Source of the DNA: Diphasiastrum complanatum
Lineage: Eukaryota > Streptophyta > Lycopodiopsida > Lycopodiales > Lycopodiaceae
Direction of reading: 5' to 3'
Assembly (NCBI GenBank): GCA_029204225.1
Contig: CM055108.1
Span: 10,328,293 to 10,392,292 of the forward strand
DNA: 64,000 nt
Made by a program: the position numbers and the translations under genes. Position 1 is the stretch's first letter. Each line of letters opens with the position of its first letter. Shown here piece after piece: positions 48,664-60,939 of this stretch. Under the pieces are notes generated by a model. It worked only from the letters and a program-made list of their open reading frames with translations. It had not been told where the DNA came from and ran no database searches.

Positions 48664-49037
48664 TTTAGTCTTCGCTCTCTTCTCCCTCATCGTCGTCCGA
48701 AGCCAAATCTTGTTCTTCATCTTCGCCTTTGTCTCCTTCATCTTCATTCCCTTCTTCTCCTTGCTTTCCTCCTGTACTTTCTTCCACAAAGGAAGCGGAT
48801 GCCCTTTACATACACATTCACAAAATAAATTAATGATTATTAGCCAAACACATGTCATAAAAATGAAATGAAATGAAAATTTTGTATAAAAAATATGAGA
48901 AATACAAATTATGTAGCAAAAAATTACCCTTGGATGTACGCCTTGTGTCGCGAGATGATCAACCAAGGCACTATAGCCTTGGAAATATCCAATATTATAC
49001 TCGGCATTTGTGTACTTGCGCCAATAATCTTCAACCT
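48664..49037 (-). CDS. Two possible coding exons with an acidic C-terminal tail
   Basis: On the minus strand a TGTAG acceptor near 49037 opens about 105 bases without stops in two frames. One of these reads 'VEDYWRKYTNAEYNIGYFQGYSALVDHLATQGVHPR'. It ends at a GGGTAATT donor near 48930. After an intron of about 120 bp (acceptor TGTAAAG near 48806) a second segment reads 'ASASFVEESTGGKQGEEGNEDEGDKGEDEEQ', about 47 acidic residues, and stops at about 48664. The two best-looking frames do not join in phase with the splice sites I see, so either the other frame of exon 1 is used or one base has been lost. I recognise no family, and upstream exons were not found. Confidence 0.3.
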
Positions 49038-49059
49038 ACATCAACACAAATCGAATGAT

Positions 49060-49885
49060 TAGAAAAAAACAAAAAATTATTGATAAATTAAAAAAATTTG
49101 AAATGCAAAATTTTAGCTAAAAGAAAATTGCTTACAAATTGAATGTAATTTTGTGATTTAGAGAAAATTTAAAATGTAAATATGTGGTTTGATATTGCAT
49201 ATAAGTTGTGGACATTATTTAGTTTATAAAGTCTTAATTAATTTGCTATATACGTGTCCCTTAGAAACCCGTTATGACCCTTTTGGGTCAAAACGTACTA
49301 GGTCAGAACGTTTTCTTAAAAATAAAAAAACATGTGCTAAGCTGGCCACAATCTTCCTTCTTCTTCTTTGTAGTACACTGAGGGACGCTAGATATACTAC
49401 TACTTCCACAAAGTATGGTACCAAGGAGCTGATAGATTTTGAGAAAAATGGTTGTGTGCTGTGCGGTTAAAGGCAGTTGAAGGAAGATTAAGGATAGATA
49501 GAAGAGATCTGAAACCTCAGTGGGTGGGATCCGAGGAGGTGTTTTCGGACTTTGGTTTGAGTGGATGGAAATGAAATAGCTAGCAACAGCTCGGCGGACG
49601 TTGTTAGATGATTGCTAGCGTTGAGGTCAAGCATCTTTGTTTGTGAAATCCTTGGCTATGGTATTGTGCAGAGGTGTTACTGACAATGTTGAGAGGATCA
49701 TCGGGACTAATTGATTGCATCACAGTTAGATTTTGATTTCAGAGGATCATTGAGAGAGTGAAATGGGTTTTTCTTGAGATGGTGATGGGGGACAAAGAAA
49801 AATTGAGCATTTGCAATGTCCATCTGTTGAAGTGTTCATGCTCCTATATTACTTCTCTGCTGCCGTAATCTCTTCTTAAAATAAA
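49060..49885. other. No recognisable gene
   Basis: Includes a short palindromic phrase ('tatgacccttttgggtcaaaacg', 49273-49296) but no gene or repeat that can be supported. Confidence 0.45.
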
Positions 49886-49889
49886 ACTA

Positions 49890-50312
49890 TTGCTCTCTTG
49901 TCCCTCCAAGCTTATTACATGCTAGAGTTTCACCTAACTTAGCAAAGGAAGTGTGTTTTACTATGTAGTCTCATTCTCCTTAGTGAGAAGATAGAAACGT
50001 TTTGGAGCCTCAAGGAGAAACTCAAGTTTCCTCTCATTGTATAGTGATTGCTTTTGATTCCAATGAAACCCAGCCTTGGCACATTCTAAACACTGTCTAT
50101 AGGCTATACTACAGCCTTATTTCCACATGTGTGGAGTTGGATTATAGTTTTTGATCAATGCTCTGATTGTCTCTACTTGTTTTCTATCAAGCTGCTAAAC
50201 TAGATCTTGTTTTTTGATGACTAGTTTCTGATAGATTGTTTAACAAGCACACAATCAACCTTGTGGATCATTCAAAGATCCATTTATGGTCCTTAGTACT
50301 GTACTTTTAACA
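49890..50312 (+). repeat. Copia LTR 3' part, same family as 43256-43898
   Basis: It aligns phrase by phrase with 43498-43898 ('cttattacatgct', 'gagaagatagaaa', 'atactacagcct', 'gatccatttatggtccttagtact') and ends ...TTTTAACA. No primer site follows, so it is a solo or truncated LTR. Confidence 0.75.
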
Positions 50313-50345
50313 CCTCCTAGATCTAGCCCCCAAGCCATGCCAAAG

Positions 50346-50699
50346 TGACAACAAGAGAAGAAGAGCTCATCAGGTAACCTAGACCGAGTCGTCGACAGAA
50401 TAATCACTACCGCAATATATAGAGAGTAGAATCATGTGCATGAGCACATGCAATCCCCATGCAGGTCAACTATAAATAGGTTACAACTCTACATGCATAC
50501 CTCTTGCCTATATCAGTCACATGTACATGCACTACTCCATATGTCTCAATTAGAGTGTCTGGGTCCTCTCAAGGTCATTAGTCACCAACAGGCCTTGACT
50601 TGGAATAAAATCTAGGCATGACCAATAATCTCGAACATTGGAAGGCCGGTCTACCATATTAGGACTATTCCAGGTCCTTAACCGAATATGGCCATAACA
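50346..50699 (-). repeat. Ty3/gypsy-type 3' LTR (minus strand)
   Basis: The repeat is 354 bp with TG..CA ends (TGACAACAAG...GCCATAACA on plus). On the minus strand the LTR start TGTTATGGCC is preceded by a polypurine tract, AAGGGAGGAAGAA (50700-50712). The phrase is typical of plant gypsy 3' junctions, with 'aggacagaacctgttta' upstream. An RT remnant of the same orientation lies 3 kb upstream. Confidence 0.65.
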
Positions 50700-50712
50700 T
50701 TCTTCCTCCCTT

Positions 50713-53700
50713 AAACAGGTTCTGTCCTTAGAACGGGAAAAAGATAATATGAAACTATTCCTTAAGCTTTCAAATCTTTCCCATGAATCATTATATTTAG
50801 TCTAATCTTTCCATTTGAATAAGTACTTAGAGATGTAGCAATATTTCAATTGCTTGTCCCTACTCTTGAATACTAAGTCAAATTCCAAAAGATACACTAA
50901 ACTATAAATCCTCCAAATGGGTTGATCTACTCCAAAACAAAAGTTCGTCACCTTCATGTAATCCTAATTACATGAACCACTGGGTGAATTAACTTCTTTA
51001 TTTCAGAGATCAAATCCAAAAGCTAAAGAAACTCCATTTCAATTTCTTGTAGAAAATAATGCTTCTTGGTACAAATATTCTTAGAATATACAAATATTCT
51101 AAAATATCACAATTCAGTCATCTAAAATCTCTAGGAGATCCATCAAGTCTCAGACAATCATAACTCAAACCAAAGTACTGCAGTTACTCTAATGAGTTAA
51201 CAGCCCCATTTCTAGCATCATATGCAAGAAATCAACATCTATCTGTATCTTAATAGATTTATCTGTCTCCTACAAAACTGGAGATTTAGCTGAACTTTGT
51301 ACACAAGCACTTATAGACTACAATCTGTAAGATAAGCAAATTCCTCATAAGTAAGCAATTATTTAATGAAAATGCCTGTCAGATCAATACAATCTCAAAT
51401 ATGTACTGGAGTAAAGGAATTTAGAGTTCAAATAACAGATCTAAATCCTTGACTCACCCAATTGATCAAGAATTACTCATTATCTTAAGAATTCTCATAT
51501 TTCCCTATAATCTTCAAATGACTTTTAAGTATCAATTTATGATCCGTCAATCATAAACATTTAGAATCTTATGATTCATCAATCATAATCTACAGGATTC
51601 CGAAACCGTACTTAATCATTGGAAGATACTAGAGTATATGTACAACATACAATCTTAGGAATTATAAGAATCATTCTGAAATCTTTTCCTCAAGGAAAAT
51701 CATTGGATTCCAAGATTATTCTTCCAAATCGATTCTTAATCAGATTATGAGTTCCAAATTCTACAATCAACCAAGTAATTAAACTATTATAGCATTCATC
51801 TTTAACAATATAAACTTTATACAATCTCCTAGAACAACATCTAGAGATTTCAAAGTTTTGCTGAATTCCCAAAATTCAGTTTACCATTCTTGGCACCATT
51901 AGGATCTGGTATCCAATTGAGCTCACTGGAATACAATCACTAATGTGTTAAGTCTATTCCTCAACTGAGAAATACTCATCCAAGAATTCAGTATCCTATG
52001 TACACAATTTCCCGATGAATCCAAATGACTCATAATTTATGTGTCTTACAAGCAATACACACAAAACAAACAGTTTCCGGTGAATTCTCTTCACACTGTC
52101 CATTTTACCAATTAACTTTCATAGGAGTAAATCAATTACTCAAGTTAATTGCTCATGATTAAGAAATCTTAAATGTCCAGGTGCAGCTCTTAATTGTACA
52201 TGTACAACACCACATTTTGATCATTATCCAAATCATTTTAAGTTAACCAATAGATCTATCAGAACATATCTATTAACTCTACAACTAATCGTCAAACACA
52301 ATACTTGATCACATGTCTATGTTCAACAACTAGGTTAAGTGCACCAAATAACCTTAGTAACCAGGAATACATAGTAGATCCACACAAGATTAATCGTGCA
52401 CATATGAGAATAATCTCACTATGACCCAGTACATAAACACATATATCATTAGCTGGCAGATTCCTCCAAAATCCACATATGTTACTCACATATATCAGTG
52501 AGAATCTTGTAACTCAGCTACAGAAGTTTCTATTTCTCTTGAGTAAATAACATATCTGAAAAATCTCTGAAGTGAATAATTCCACATCACAAGTTTTCCA
52601 ACCATCATACTCTTATCAACAAAATTCCCTCAACCGATCAACCTACTTCAGATCTTAGTGCACAAACCAAGATTAGGCTGACTTATACAAACATCTTTGG
52701 ATATAAGATTAAGATTAAAGCTTTATTCCACTGATCCAGTCCATAATTAAGTGGTACTTGGTAGCCAATCAGTGAATCTTAATTCAATCTTTACCACTAC
52801 TTCCCTTATTCATGAATATCTCATAGCTCAAAAACCCCCAAACCTCCTCTAGTTCCAGATTATTCAAAATAATCACTGGAGATTTTCTCTATTCCATTGG
52901 ATAGTTCCACCATTGCACACAAATTGGATTCCACAAAAGAAATCTATGCAACTGGTTAATCCCATGAAAGTCTTATTCCTATCATTTTCTTCTCCCCCTT
53001 TTAAAAGAAATTCCATAATTTCATCCAAAAAGTTTCCAGGAGACAACGTATAAGATATCAAAGATTCGAAAAAGTCAGTAATGAGTAACAAATACTACTA
53101 CAATCTGGTTTTTTTTCCTTAAAATCATAAAATTTCTTATCTTGAGTGATAGAAACATTACTCTCAATAATCAACTATCAAATAGAGATAATCATTTGGG
53201 CTTAGGAAGTTTCAATTCCACTTAATCAATTGAAAACATCAATTGATTCTGAGCTATATTCACAAACCTGAAATGGAAGCATGAATTCATATAACTTAAA
53301 CAGTCCTTCAGAACCTAGTTCTACATTGGAAGGAATTATATGAATCTCAATTCAATTGTCTCGTATATAAGAAATTTCTAAAAAGTAGAAGTTTAAAATC
53401 AAAAGAGAAATAGCTTTTAAGGGTTTTCGATTTGGAATTTATGAGATACCATTGAGGGATCTGGATCTATATCTCATAACCTCTCCAAATACCCTAAATA
53501 GTCTTTACCAATGGTTTCAATTATTAGATTTACAAATAATGTAAATACTAACCACCACCCGCCTATTCTCACACAAGAATTTCCTCTTTGAAATCATTGA
53601 TGTCCCATACTATCGGTTTTCTCTCCAAGAAAGTCCTTTGCTTTTAGATCTGATTATTAGAAAATCAAAACTTAACTATTTATCCTACCAATATAGGGTC

Positions 53701-54270
53701 CAAACTTCAACCATTTCCAAAAAAATACCTCCTACTATTGAATTCTCCATTTTCTTAAGTTTTCACAGTAGATGACTTTATCATCTAAGAATACCACTAG
53801 GCATTGACCCTAGTATGGACGAGAAACCTCGTTCATATTCAGTCCAAATTACTTAAGTTTATTCTTCAAACTCAAAAGGAAAAATTCAATATAGCTGAAG
53901 TATACCAATAGATATCCAATATGTATATCCGAAATGGTACAAGGAATTTTGTTCCTTCAAGGAGATCAATAACCACATTATCCGATATTCCAGAGATCTC
54001 AAACTTTCATTTGGATTTCCAATACCAGATATGCACATATCTATTCCACCAAGTACTGGAGTACCCCCCAAATTTGTTCCAAATGAATTGCAATAATCCA
54101 TTAACAAAATTGTGATTTAACAAGAATCTGCACATGGCTTTACCATCACATAAACAACCCATCTGGTTGGTACTATCATCCTGAATTCCTAGCATCAGAG
54201 AGTTACAACACTTAGGAATAAGGCTCATTACAGTACAAATGTGAACCAAGTGTCATTTACATTCCATGTC
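50713..54270 (-). pseudogene. Heavily decayed Ty3/gypsy polyprotein region
   Basis: No long frames survive. At 53762-53835 the minus strand still reads 'MNEVSRPY-GQCLVVFLDDKVIYCENL', where the dash is a stop. This is clearly the gypsy RT palm (family pattern NxVFRPYLDxFVVVFLDDILIYS), with the catalytic Asp pair kept. Its orientation matches the 3' LTR at 50346-50699. 50713-53700 would be the RNase H/integrase part and 53840-54270 the protease/RT start, but nothing is recognisable by eye. The sequence is very rich in C-to-T type changes. Confidence 0.6.
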
Positions 54271-57200
54271 ACAATTTTCATTAACAAATAGGGTCAACTC
54301 ATGGTCCTATAGATATTCAAAATAAATTCAACTTAATGAATTCAAAAAATCCGGTGCTATGCAATTTCCATACAGGGATTATTACCCAATCCAAATTACA
54401 CAGCACTATCACATTTACCTACTCAGGTGTCACATTTTCTTCCTCCCTTAGGTTTTTTCGGTCACCCGAAAAATTTCATTAGCGAAGGTCCCCAAAAATT
54501 CCTCTGACACAAGTAAATGTTAGGCTACTTCCTTTTTTACCACACCGGTTTATTTTCATTACTTTGTTAAAGTTGCCAGAATCAATGGAAAATCAATAAA
54601 ATTTGGTTCTGGGTACTCTTTGATATTCGACACACTTGTTTTTTAATTGAATATAGAGCTACCTCCCAAAAATTACGACCTTATTCTATTCATTCACTTT
54701 AATAAGTATCTGAAAAGCTTTAATTTGTCCAATCTTAAAGATCAAAATCATTTAAGATAAGCCTATCAGTGCACACCGAGTCCAAAAGGAAGAACCGAAA
54801 ATATCATTTAACTCAATTAACTGAGAATATTGCTACTCCAGAGTTAAACCGATAAAAAGCACAATACCAGGGACCCAGAATTCCCATTAACTGGGTACTT
54901 GCCTGAGAACAGTACCACTACCATCGTTTTGTCAAGATCGATTTAGAAAAATTCAAACTGATTGATACAACTTGACACAAAAACAACTGTAATAAGTTCT
55001 CAAAAAACTAGGCTTACATGTAACTGTCAAGTTGATAAGGCTTCAAGCATGCATATTGTTCACAGAGAAGAAAAAAAACCAAATTCTTTCTACCTCTTAT
55101 CGGAAAACTATATCCGAAACCGAGTTTACCGCATTGATACACATGCCCAAAGGAATCAAAATTTCTCTCATTGGAAGCTAGTAACTCAAATTTCGCGAGT
55201 CTCCAAAATCGCTTTTAGAAACCTTATTTGAAGTCACTACATGTCAAGCTCTTAAAATCTCGATCGACCAGCATGCACACACCTGCAATTCCACAATTGC
55301 GGTCCCTCAACTTTAAAATACCCAAAAAGCTTATTGTAGATAAAAATCCCAAAAGGCCTCTCATAACCTAAAGAAATTTAGGTATTGCACTACAGCCGCC
55401 AACCATCCAAAAAGGGAGGCAGCCCTGCCGTGACCTCCATCGAGAGAGAGAGGGAGAGAGATCTATCTCGCAAGACAGGAGAGGATTTTTGAACGTCGGT
55501 TTACTGGATCCGAACCCAGATCACAGCTTCATTCCAACATCCACTATCAGCACCAACCTCTACGCTCTACTGCCCACAAGAATAGGGATCCCAGCTCTCA
55601 GCAACATGTGATTATCCTCAGCGATGAATAGCGCTAGACAGGATTAGAGGGCGACGCTCAACATGCCTCCAATTCATCAGTTTGTTTGTAGGCCAGCATT
55701 CCTCATGTACAAACGAATGTTCCAGCAACTTGCAATTCACTAAAGCAAGTTTACATCATTTCTACTATGCTTGCGTGTCAGCAGCCTTTTCTAACCTCTC
55801 TATAGTCTGAAAAGAGGTTTCAAATACGAGTTCTCTGTCATGCATAACTCTTCTGCAGGGTTATTCTCTGTACTCCATGCTAACAAGCATTATTGCGACT
55901 CTCTCAACCTTTTCTTTAATCTGAACATAGGTTTCAAGCCTCACCAAATCAGATTTTACTAAGACTACTCGGAGAGAGGTTTGTCATTCAAACCTCTTCG
56001 AGTCAGCAAGCTACAGGATTACAAGAACTCATTTGCATCCACAATTAATCTAGCATGCATCCACAATCCAAAATCTTTATCTAGTGCTTTTTTAAAAGCT
56101 TACAATATCCCTTGAATGTTTGTTTCAAATTGCATGAAATACAAGAGAAATAGTCTGAAAAAACCATAAATTCTCACATGCAATCCATAAACTCAAGATT
56201 TCCAGCAACAGTCAGTTTATTCCTTCAGGATAAATTGATTCCTCACCAATCTATCACAAACATTCTCCTACTAATCTAAATCTAAACTGTCCAAACCATT
56301 TTGGATTCATGTAAATTTTCCAAGCCATAAAAAACAGATTTAGACAAAGAAGTGAATCTACTCATGCAGATAATTCTACTTCCAACGGAAACTTTCTCAA
56401 GGCTTCAGAAACCATAAGAATGAATTCACACAATTCCATAGCATCTCTGAAAAATCAAACAAGGAGAAGCGATCGGTTTGTCTACGAGCCTTGGCCTCTT
56501 CGTATAGCAAAATCCGCTTTTGCATTTCCTCACTGTTAAGAATGCAAAACTTATTTACCTTCTCCCTGAAGAACTCACTCATTCTCATGATCACTCCTTT
56601 TCCTTGACGAATTGCCCCAACAACACGCTCATCATTCTTTTTATCCTAAAGACGAGGAATAGAAGGATTGCTATCATGCAAGGAACTCCGTGATGTAAAC
56701 CATGGACTCTTGCACTAGCCATCCTTCCACCATGCTACCCTCAGGCCTTGCTCTTTTTCTTACAAAGCCTTTCAATGTTTTCATGAATCGTTCCATAAAA
56801 GAAATCCAACAACTATGGACAGTGCCTAAATTAAAAAATGAATCAATGTTAGTGAGAGAACATGGGAATTACCATAATAGTAATAGTCTAGGATGGACTA
56901 AGAATAGCCAATCGATGCAAGTAGATGATGTACTTGCAATGGTCACCTCAGCTACCAAATGTACAATGAGAAGCATTTGAACGATGAGAATGGATGTTGG
57001 AAAGTGCTTCTTGATCAAACACGCTACCTCGATGGAGCTTTGTTTTGTCGCCTCAATGGATGCCAATGGTATCTCCTTGGATGACCCTTGGATGAAATGT
57101 ATCTTCATACAAGAAGTAAACAACAATGACATACGCATTAGTAAGATAATCATTTTGAATCATCCCAAGAAAAAATGATGTGAGTCGCATTCACCGTACC

Positions 57201-58240
57201 TCACCAAACCATTGATTTTGTAGATTGCACTCCTTAACTCCTCTGTCAAGAACCCTCTCAACACCAAGGGAAGCACAAACTACATGCACAAAAACAATTT
57301 GGTCATTTAGACACATATATGCGCAATGAGATCATCATGATATTACAAGACACGCTATAAAATGTAATCCACAACGTTGAGGTGGAAGCAACGTCAAAAA
57401 ACATGCCATGCCAACCTATAAATATTTATGCCAGTCATGAGACTTTGGTCCACTTAGCTTTTTGTCCCTTGTGAAGGCACCCTTCAGGCATCGCATGTGT
57501 CATGTCGGAGTTCGAAATGAGCTATACTTTTTTCTCTTCTCTTCTCGAGAAGATCCATGGGGCCTTTGGGAGGACAATTGAAGTCCCCACCGTTTGTGGC
57601 CATAAATCGGCCATGAATGCAAGACATGTTTATTAGTAATTTTGAGTCTAGTGCAACTAGTCTCTAGAATTTTCGTTTACAAGATAAATTAAGTGAATTT
57701 TTTTGACAAATTGTATTGTTCAACCTAGCTTATTTGTATGGCACCTGCTTGGATCTTGATGAATATCGTTCGTCAAGGTGATCGGTTTAGGTGACCTTTG
57801 TTATTGGTATCTAGAGCAATATCTCTTGTAGCAATAAATCCAAGGATTATACCGAAGGCAATTATATTCACAACTAGTGCTCCCCAACTTAGCTTTCATA
57901 AGACATGGCAAAATCACCTTGCGCCATTGGCAAAGTATGTCATGATATGTCACGAAATTTTCTAATAAAGAATATTGTTCAACCTAGCTTAGCTACAGGC
58001 ACTTACTTGGATTGTTAGAACTCTATCATAAATATGATGGTGATCTATGGCACCAGCGGTTCCAGGCATCTCGATGTATAAATTCAAGATAGGTGTAATT
58101 AAATCCATACTCATTCTTTGTAACAAGTCTTCATCTCAATGTGATTGCAGTTTGGTTTTATTGACTTCATGTTTTTTATGTAGGTTTTTTTGGAGGCAAA
58201 GGAGGTGGCGGATCCACAAACGTTTCTATAGGTAACAGGC
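54271..58240. other. Gene-poor DNA, probably old element sequence
   Basis: Contains the unseen 5' half of the gypsy relic and unassigned DNA. A purine-rich 'atcgagagagagagggagagag' lies at about 55440-55461. Open frames of 60-95 codons at 56397-57178 occur on both strands and do not resemble known domains. I found no second copy of the 50346 LTR. Confidence 0.4.
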
Positions 58241-58244
58241 AGGT

Positions 58245-58600
58245 CGAAAAGACCGTCAGAATAGGTGGATCTGCAGGATTTGTTGTTCCGGTGGGTATTC
58301 CGATGTCTGATTTCCTATTCATCAGATGCTTTAGGGTGCTATAGATCTAAGTGAAGGTGTTGTAGATCCATATGTTGCTACTGTAGATCCAGGTCCTTTT
58401 GTTGTAGGTCCAGATTTCTAGATGGTCGGAATGCCCATCAGAATAGGCGGATCTATGGGGTTTGTTAAAGCAGCGCCTATACCGATGGGTATTCCAATGT
58501 CAGATCTTCATCTGCTGTATATCCAGATTTTTGGTGCGGATACAAATTTGCAGATGGATCTTTGTTGTTCTTTGTAATGCCAACATCATAGTTGATGAAG
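58245..58600 (+). repeat. Dispersed repeat, partner of 5870-6050
   Basis: 58430-58590 matches the minus strand of 5870-6050. Within it, the phrase 'gg(t/a)cggaa/ccgtcagaataggtggatct..ggggtttgtt' occurs twice (58251-58290 and 58428-58465), so the copy has an internal direct repeat of about 180 bp period that is not seen in the other copy. Confidence 0.55.
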
Positions 58601-58757
58601 CCCTCGTTCTTCCACTCTTGCTCCACATAAAGCTGACGAGAAGAAGTTGATTTAAGTTTTGTGTTCGTTAGTTAGTTCTTTTTATTCTTCTTCTTCTTCA
58701 TGATCATGGTTTGTGCAAAAAGAGAAAAAGAAGTTGTAGCTCCTGCTTTTGTGCAGT

Positions 58758-60477
58758 TTAGTCGTCCCTGTAGATGATAGGGATGTCCTCCTCCTCTCTA
58801 TCACGCTGCACCCATCTCCCCGCTTCGTCCTTTTGTAGTCCTTTATTTTCTTGCTGCCACCAGTAGGAAGGAACGATGTATTCGGGCTTCAAAAGCTCCG
58901 AGAATTTGTTGAGAAGAGCGAGATCGCGATGCCCGGAGAAAGAAAACCTTCTCTTGGTACTGACATACGCATCCAGAAGGTGCAGATAGGCTTCGAGGTT
59001 GTGATGACTAGCGAAGTCCAAAAACCCCCACTTCAAGTTGGGCGAATTCTGGGTGTTGAGTGCGAGTTCCACGCCCACATGAGAGTATGTGCATGGTAGC
59101 TTGTCGATCCATCTACGAAGGACATGCAGGTCCTCGTTCAGAACCACGCCAGGTACGTGGGGCACTACATCTTTCTCGTTAACCACCCTCAAAGTTTTGA
59201 TGCCCAGCTCCTCACACCTCGTACGGAACAGATCGTTTCCCACCCGTGGCCCAGCAAACGTGAAGACAGTGATAGGGACGACGCTCTCAGAGGCATCTCC
59301 TCGGTCTAGTCCATTTCTAACATATGGCAGAGTCGATCTGTCACTGAGGTAGTTTGTTGAGCTTGAAACAGTGGACGCTCATATTGATCTCCGATTCTGC
59401 AATGTCATAGGCGCTGAGAAAAGCCAAGGCGCCACCTAGGCTATGGCCAGTCACGGTGATGCTCAGATCCTCTCCTTCGTATTTCTTCATCAGCCTCCTG
59501 ATCTCCGACAAAAGCTGCTCTTGGGCGCTTTCCTTGTTGTACCGGCTCCTTCTCTTCTTGGAGGTATAGATGCTTCTGAACCCTCTCTCTACTTTCACGT
59601 TCCCAAGCGACTCTAGTGCCTCACTCGGATCAAAATCCGCGGGGCTCAGCCAGTCCTGCAAATTGCGTATCCATTCAGGAATTGTGGCAGTTCCCCTCCA
59701 AGCCACCACAATGTCCCGCCTTCCCAGCCTTTCAATCTCACCAGCGGAGGTGGACACTGCAACAAAGCCCGACCAATTGGAGTCTCGACTCCACGTTTCT
59801 GCTGTGTCGCTTCGGTGAAAGAAACTGGGGAGATCAATTTCGGAAGTTGAATAAAGATACTTGGTGACTTCGTAATCTGCTGAGCGTCGCAAGCCCGTCT
59901 CTACCAAGACCTTCCTTCTGTTGTATTTGCAGCTTCCGCAGTATTTAGAGTGCTTCTCAGAGTCGAAGGCATCATAGCAGACTTGCGCAAATTCGCCGTA
60001 CTTGATAAGCTCTGCTCTGAGGTCTGTATCAATAGGGTCAAGAAGCCCTTCCCAGTTATTTGCTCCTTGAAGATCCCTCCATCTTGCAGACACTGATGAG
60101 GATGTAAAACTCTCCAGAGGTTGTGTCAATTCGAAATCCAGATCTTTCACTGGTCTGGTCATCTTGGTAGATGCAACAACAACAGATGCGTCTCGTTTTC
60201 TGGAATGACGGTAGACATGCTTTTCTGATTCATAATCTATGGGTTGGACGAAAGAACTAGCCAGGGAAGAGGCAGATCCATTATTGTTTTGCGGATTCTT
60301 AATTCGCGTGGCTGCAAAGGGTAAGTTTGTGTACTGCGTGGAAGGCAAACCTGTATATTTGGCCATGCTGTCCATTATGTGGGATTGGACAGGTACTGCA
60401 GTAGCAGGATATGTGAAACTAGCCATACTTTCATCCAGACTCTGTGCAGGTATTCTTACCAACACAGCTATATCCAA
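58758..60477 (-). CDS. Plastid-type phospholipase A1 (DAD1/PLA1-I-like lipase), start lost and one frameshift
   Basis: PLA1-I/DAD1 enzymes hydrolyse the sn-1 acyl chain of plastid lipids, releasing fatty acids including jasmonate precursors. This gene is intronless, as family members usually are. The frame is open from 60477 but that codon is TTG. The ancestral ATG (kept in the copy at 62467) is ATA here. The first in-frame ATG is at 60426 (MASFTYPA). A Ser/Ala-rich N-terminus fits a plastid transit peptide. 'NNWEGLLDPIDTDLRAELIKYG', 'VVAWRGTATIPEW' and the nucleophile elbow GHSLGG (Ser about residue 346 counting from 60477) are clear. The first frame stops at 59341. The rest (59330-58758) continues one frame over with 'FTFAGPRVGND', the catalytic Asp in 'NEKDVVPHVPG' and the His in 'HHNLEAYLHLLDAY'. 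All triad residues survive, so the gene is either recently disabled or affected by a one-base sequence error. Confidence 0.85.
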
Positions 60478-60479
60478 TT

Positions 60480-60905
60480 CACCAAGATCTTCTGTATTTG
60501 GTTGAGCTAGAGCTTAACTTGCTGACAATCAGAATCTTTTCTTGTTGTTTTCTCGATATATGGTTAATATGATGGATGGGTTATTGACGGGAAAGAGTTA
60601 TGTATCATATGTCGGAAATTGGAATAGATAGGTGAATGGGATAGGTTTCTGATAATGGGAGAGAGTCATGGTTTAAATAGATGAGCTTGGAGTCTGGGCT
60701 CTGGATTCTGGACCAAGTAATAATCTATAGTCAAGGGAAGCGTGTACTTTCGAATCTACTGTACCTTTCAAGATGGAGAAGTCACTGGTCATCAGCTAAG
60801 AAGATCCAGCGTGTATTGGAGAATTTATTCCAGCTTTCATCTGGAGTAAAGGAATGGAATCTGGATTTTTCTTCAAAAACCTGTATCATAGAATCTTTGA
60901 ACGGG
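60480..60905 (-). promoter_or_regulatory. Lipase promoter region, duplicated in inverted form at 62110-62466
   Basis: A TATA box, CTATTTAAA (minus strand, about 60673-60682), lies about 200 bp upstream of the ancestral start. The region to 60905 matches 62110-62466 in reverse orientation, including 'gattctggaccaa', 'tattggagaatttattccagctttca' and 'aggaatggaatctgga'. In the other copy the TATA segment is shortened to CTATATGA by an 8-base loss. Confidence 0.7.
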
Positions 60906-60939
60906 ATATTTTTTTTTTTCCAATTACATGATTAACCAA

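Noticed and set aside
56397-57178. Several 60-95-codon frames as small host genes
   Set aside because: They overlap on both strands, lack splice or promoter context, and show no recognisable domain.
57803-57818. 'TTGGTATCTAGAGC' as a copia primer-binding site
   Set aside because: It has an extra base in the core, and no CA-ended LTR precedes it and no gag follows.
59270-59400. A short intron joining the two lipase halves
   Set aside because: The only GT..AG pair that spans the stop is about 62 bp and leaves the wrong phase. Lipases of this type are usually intronless.
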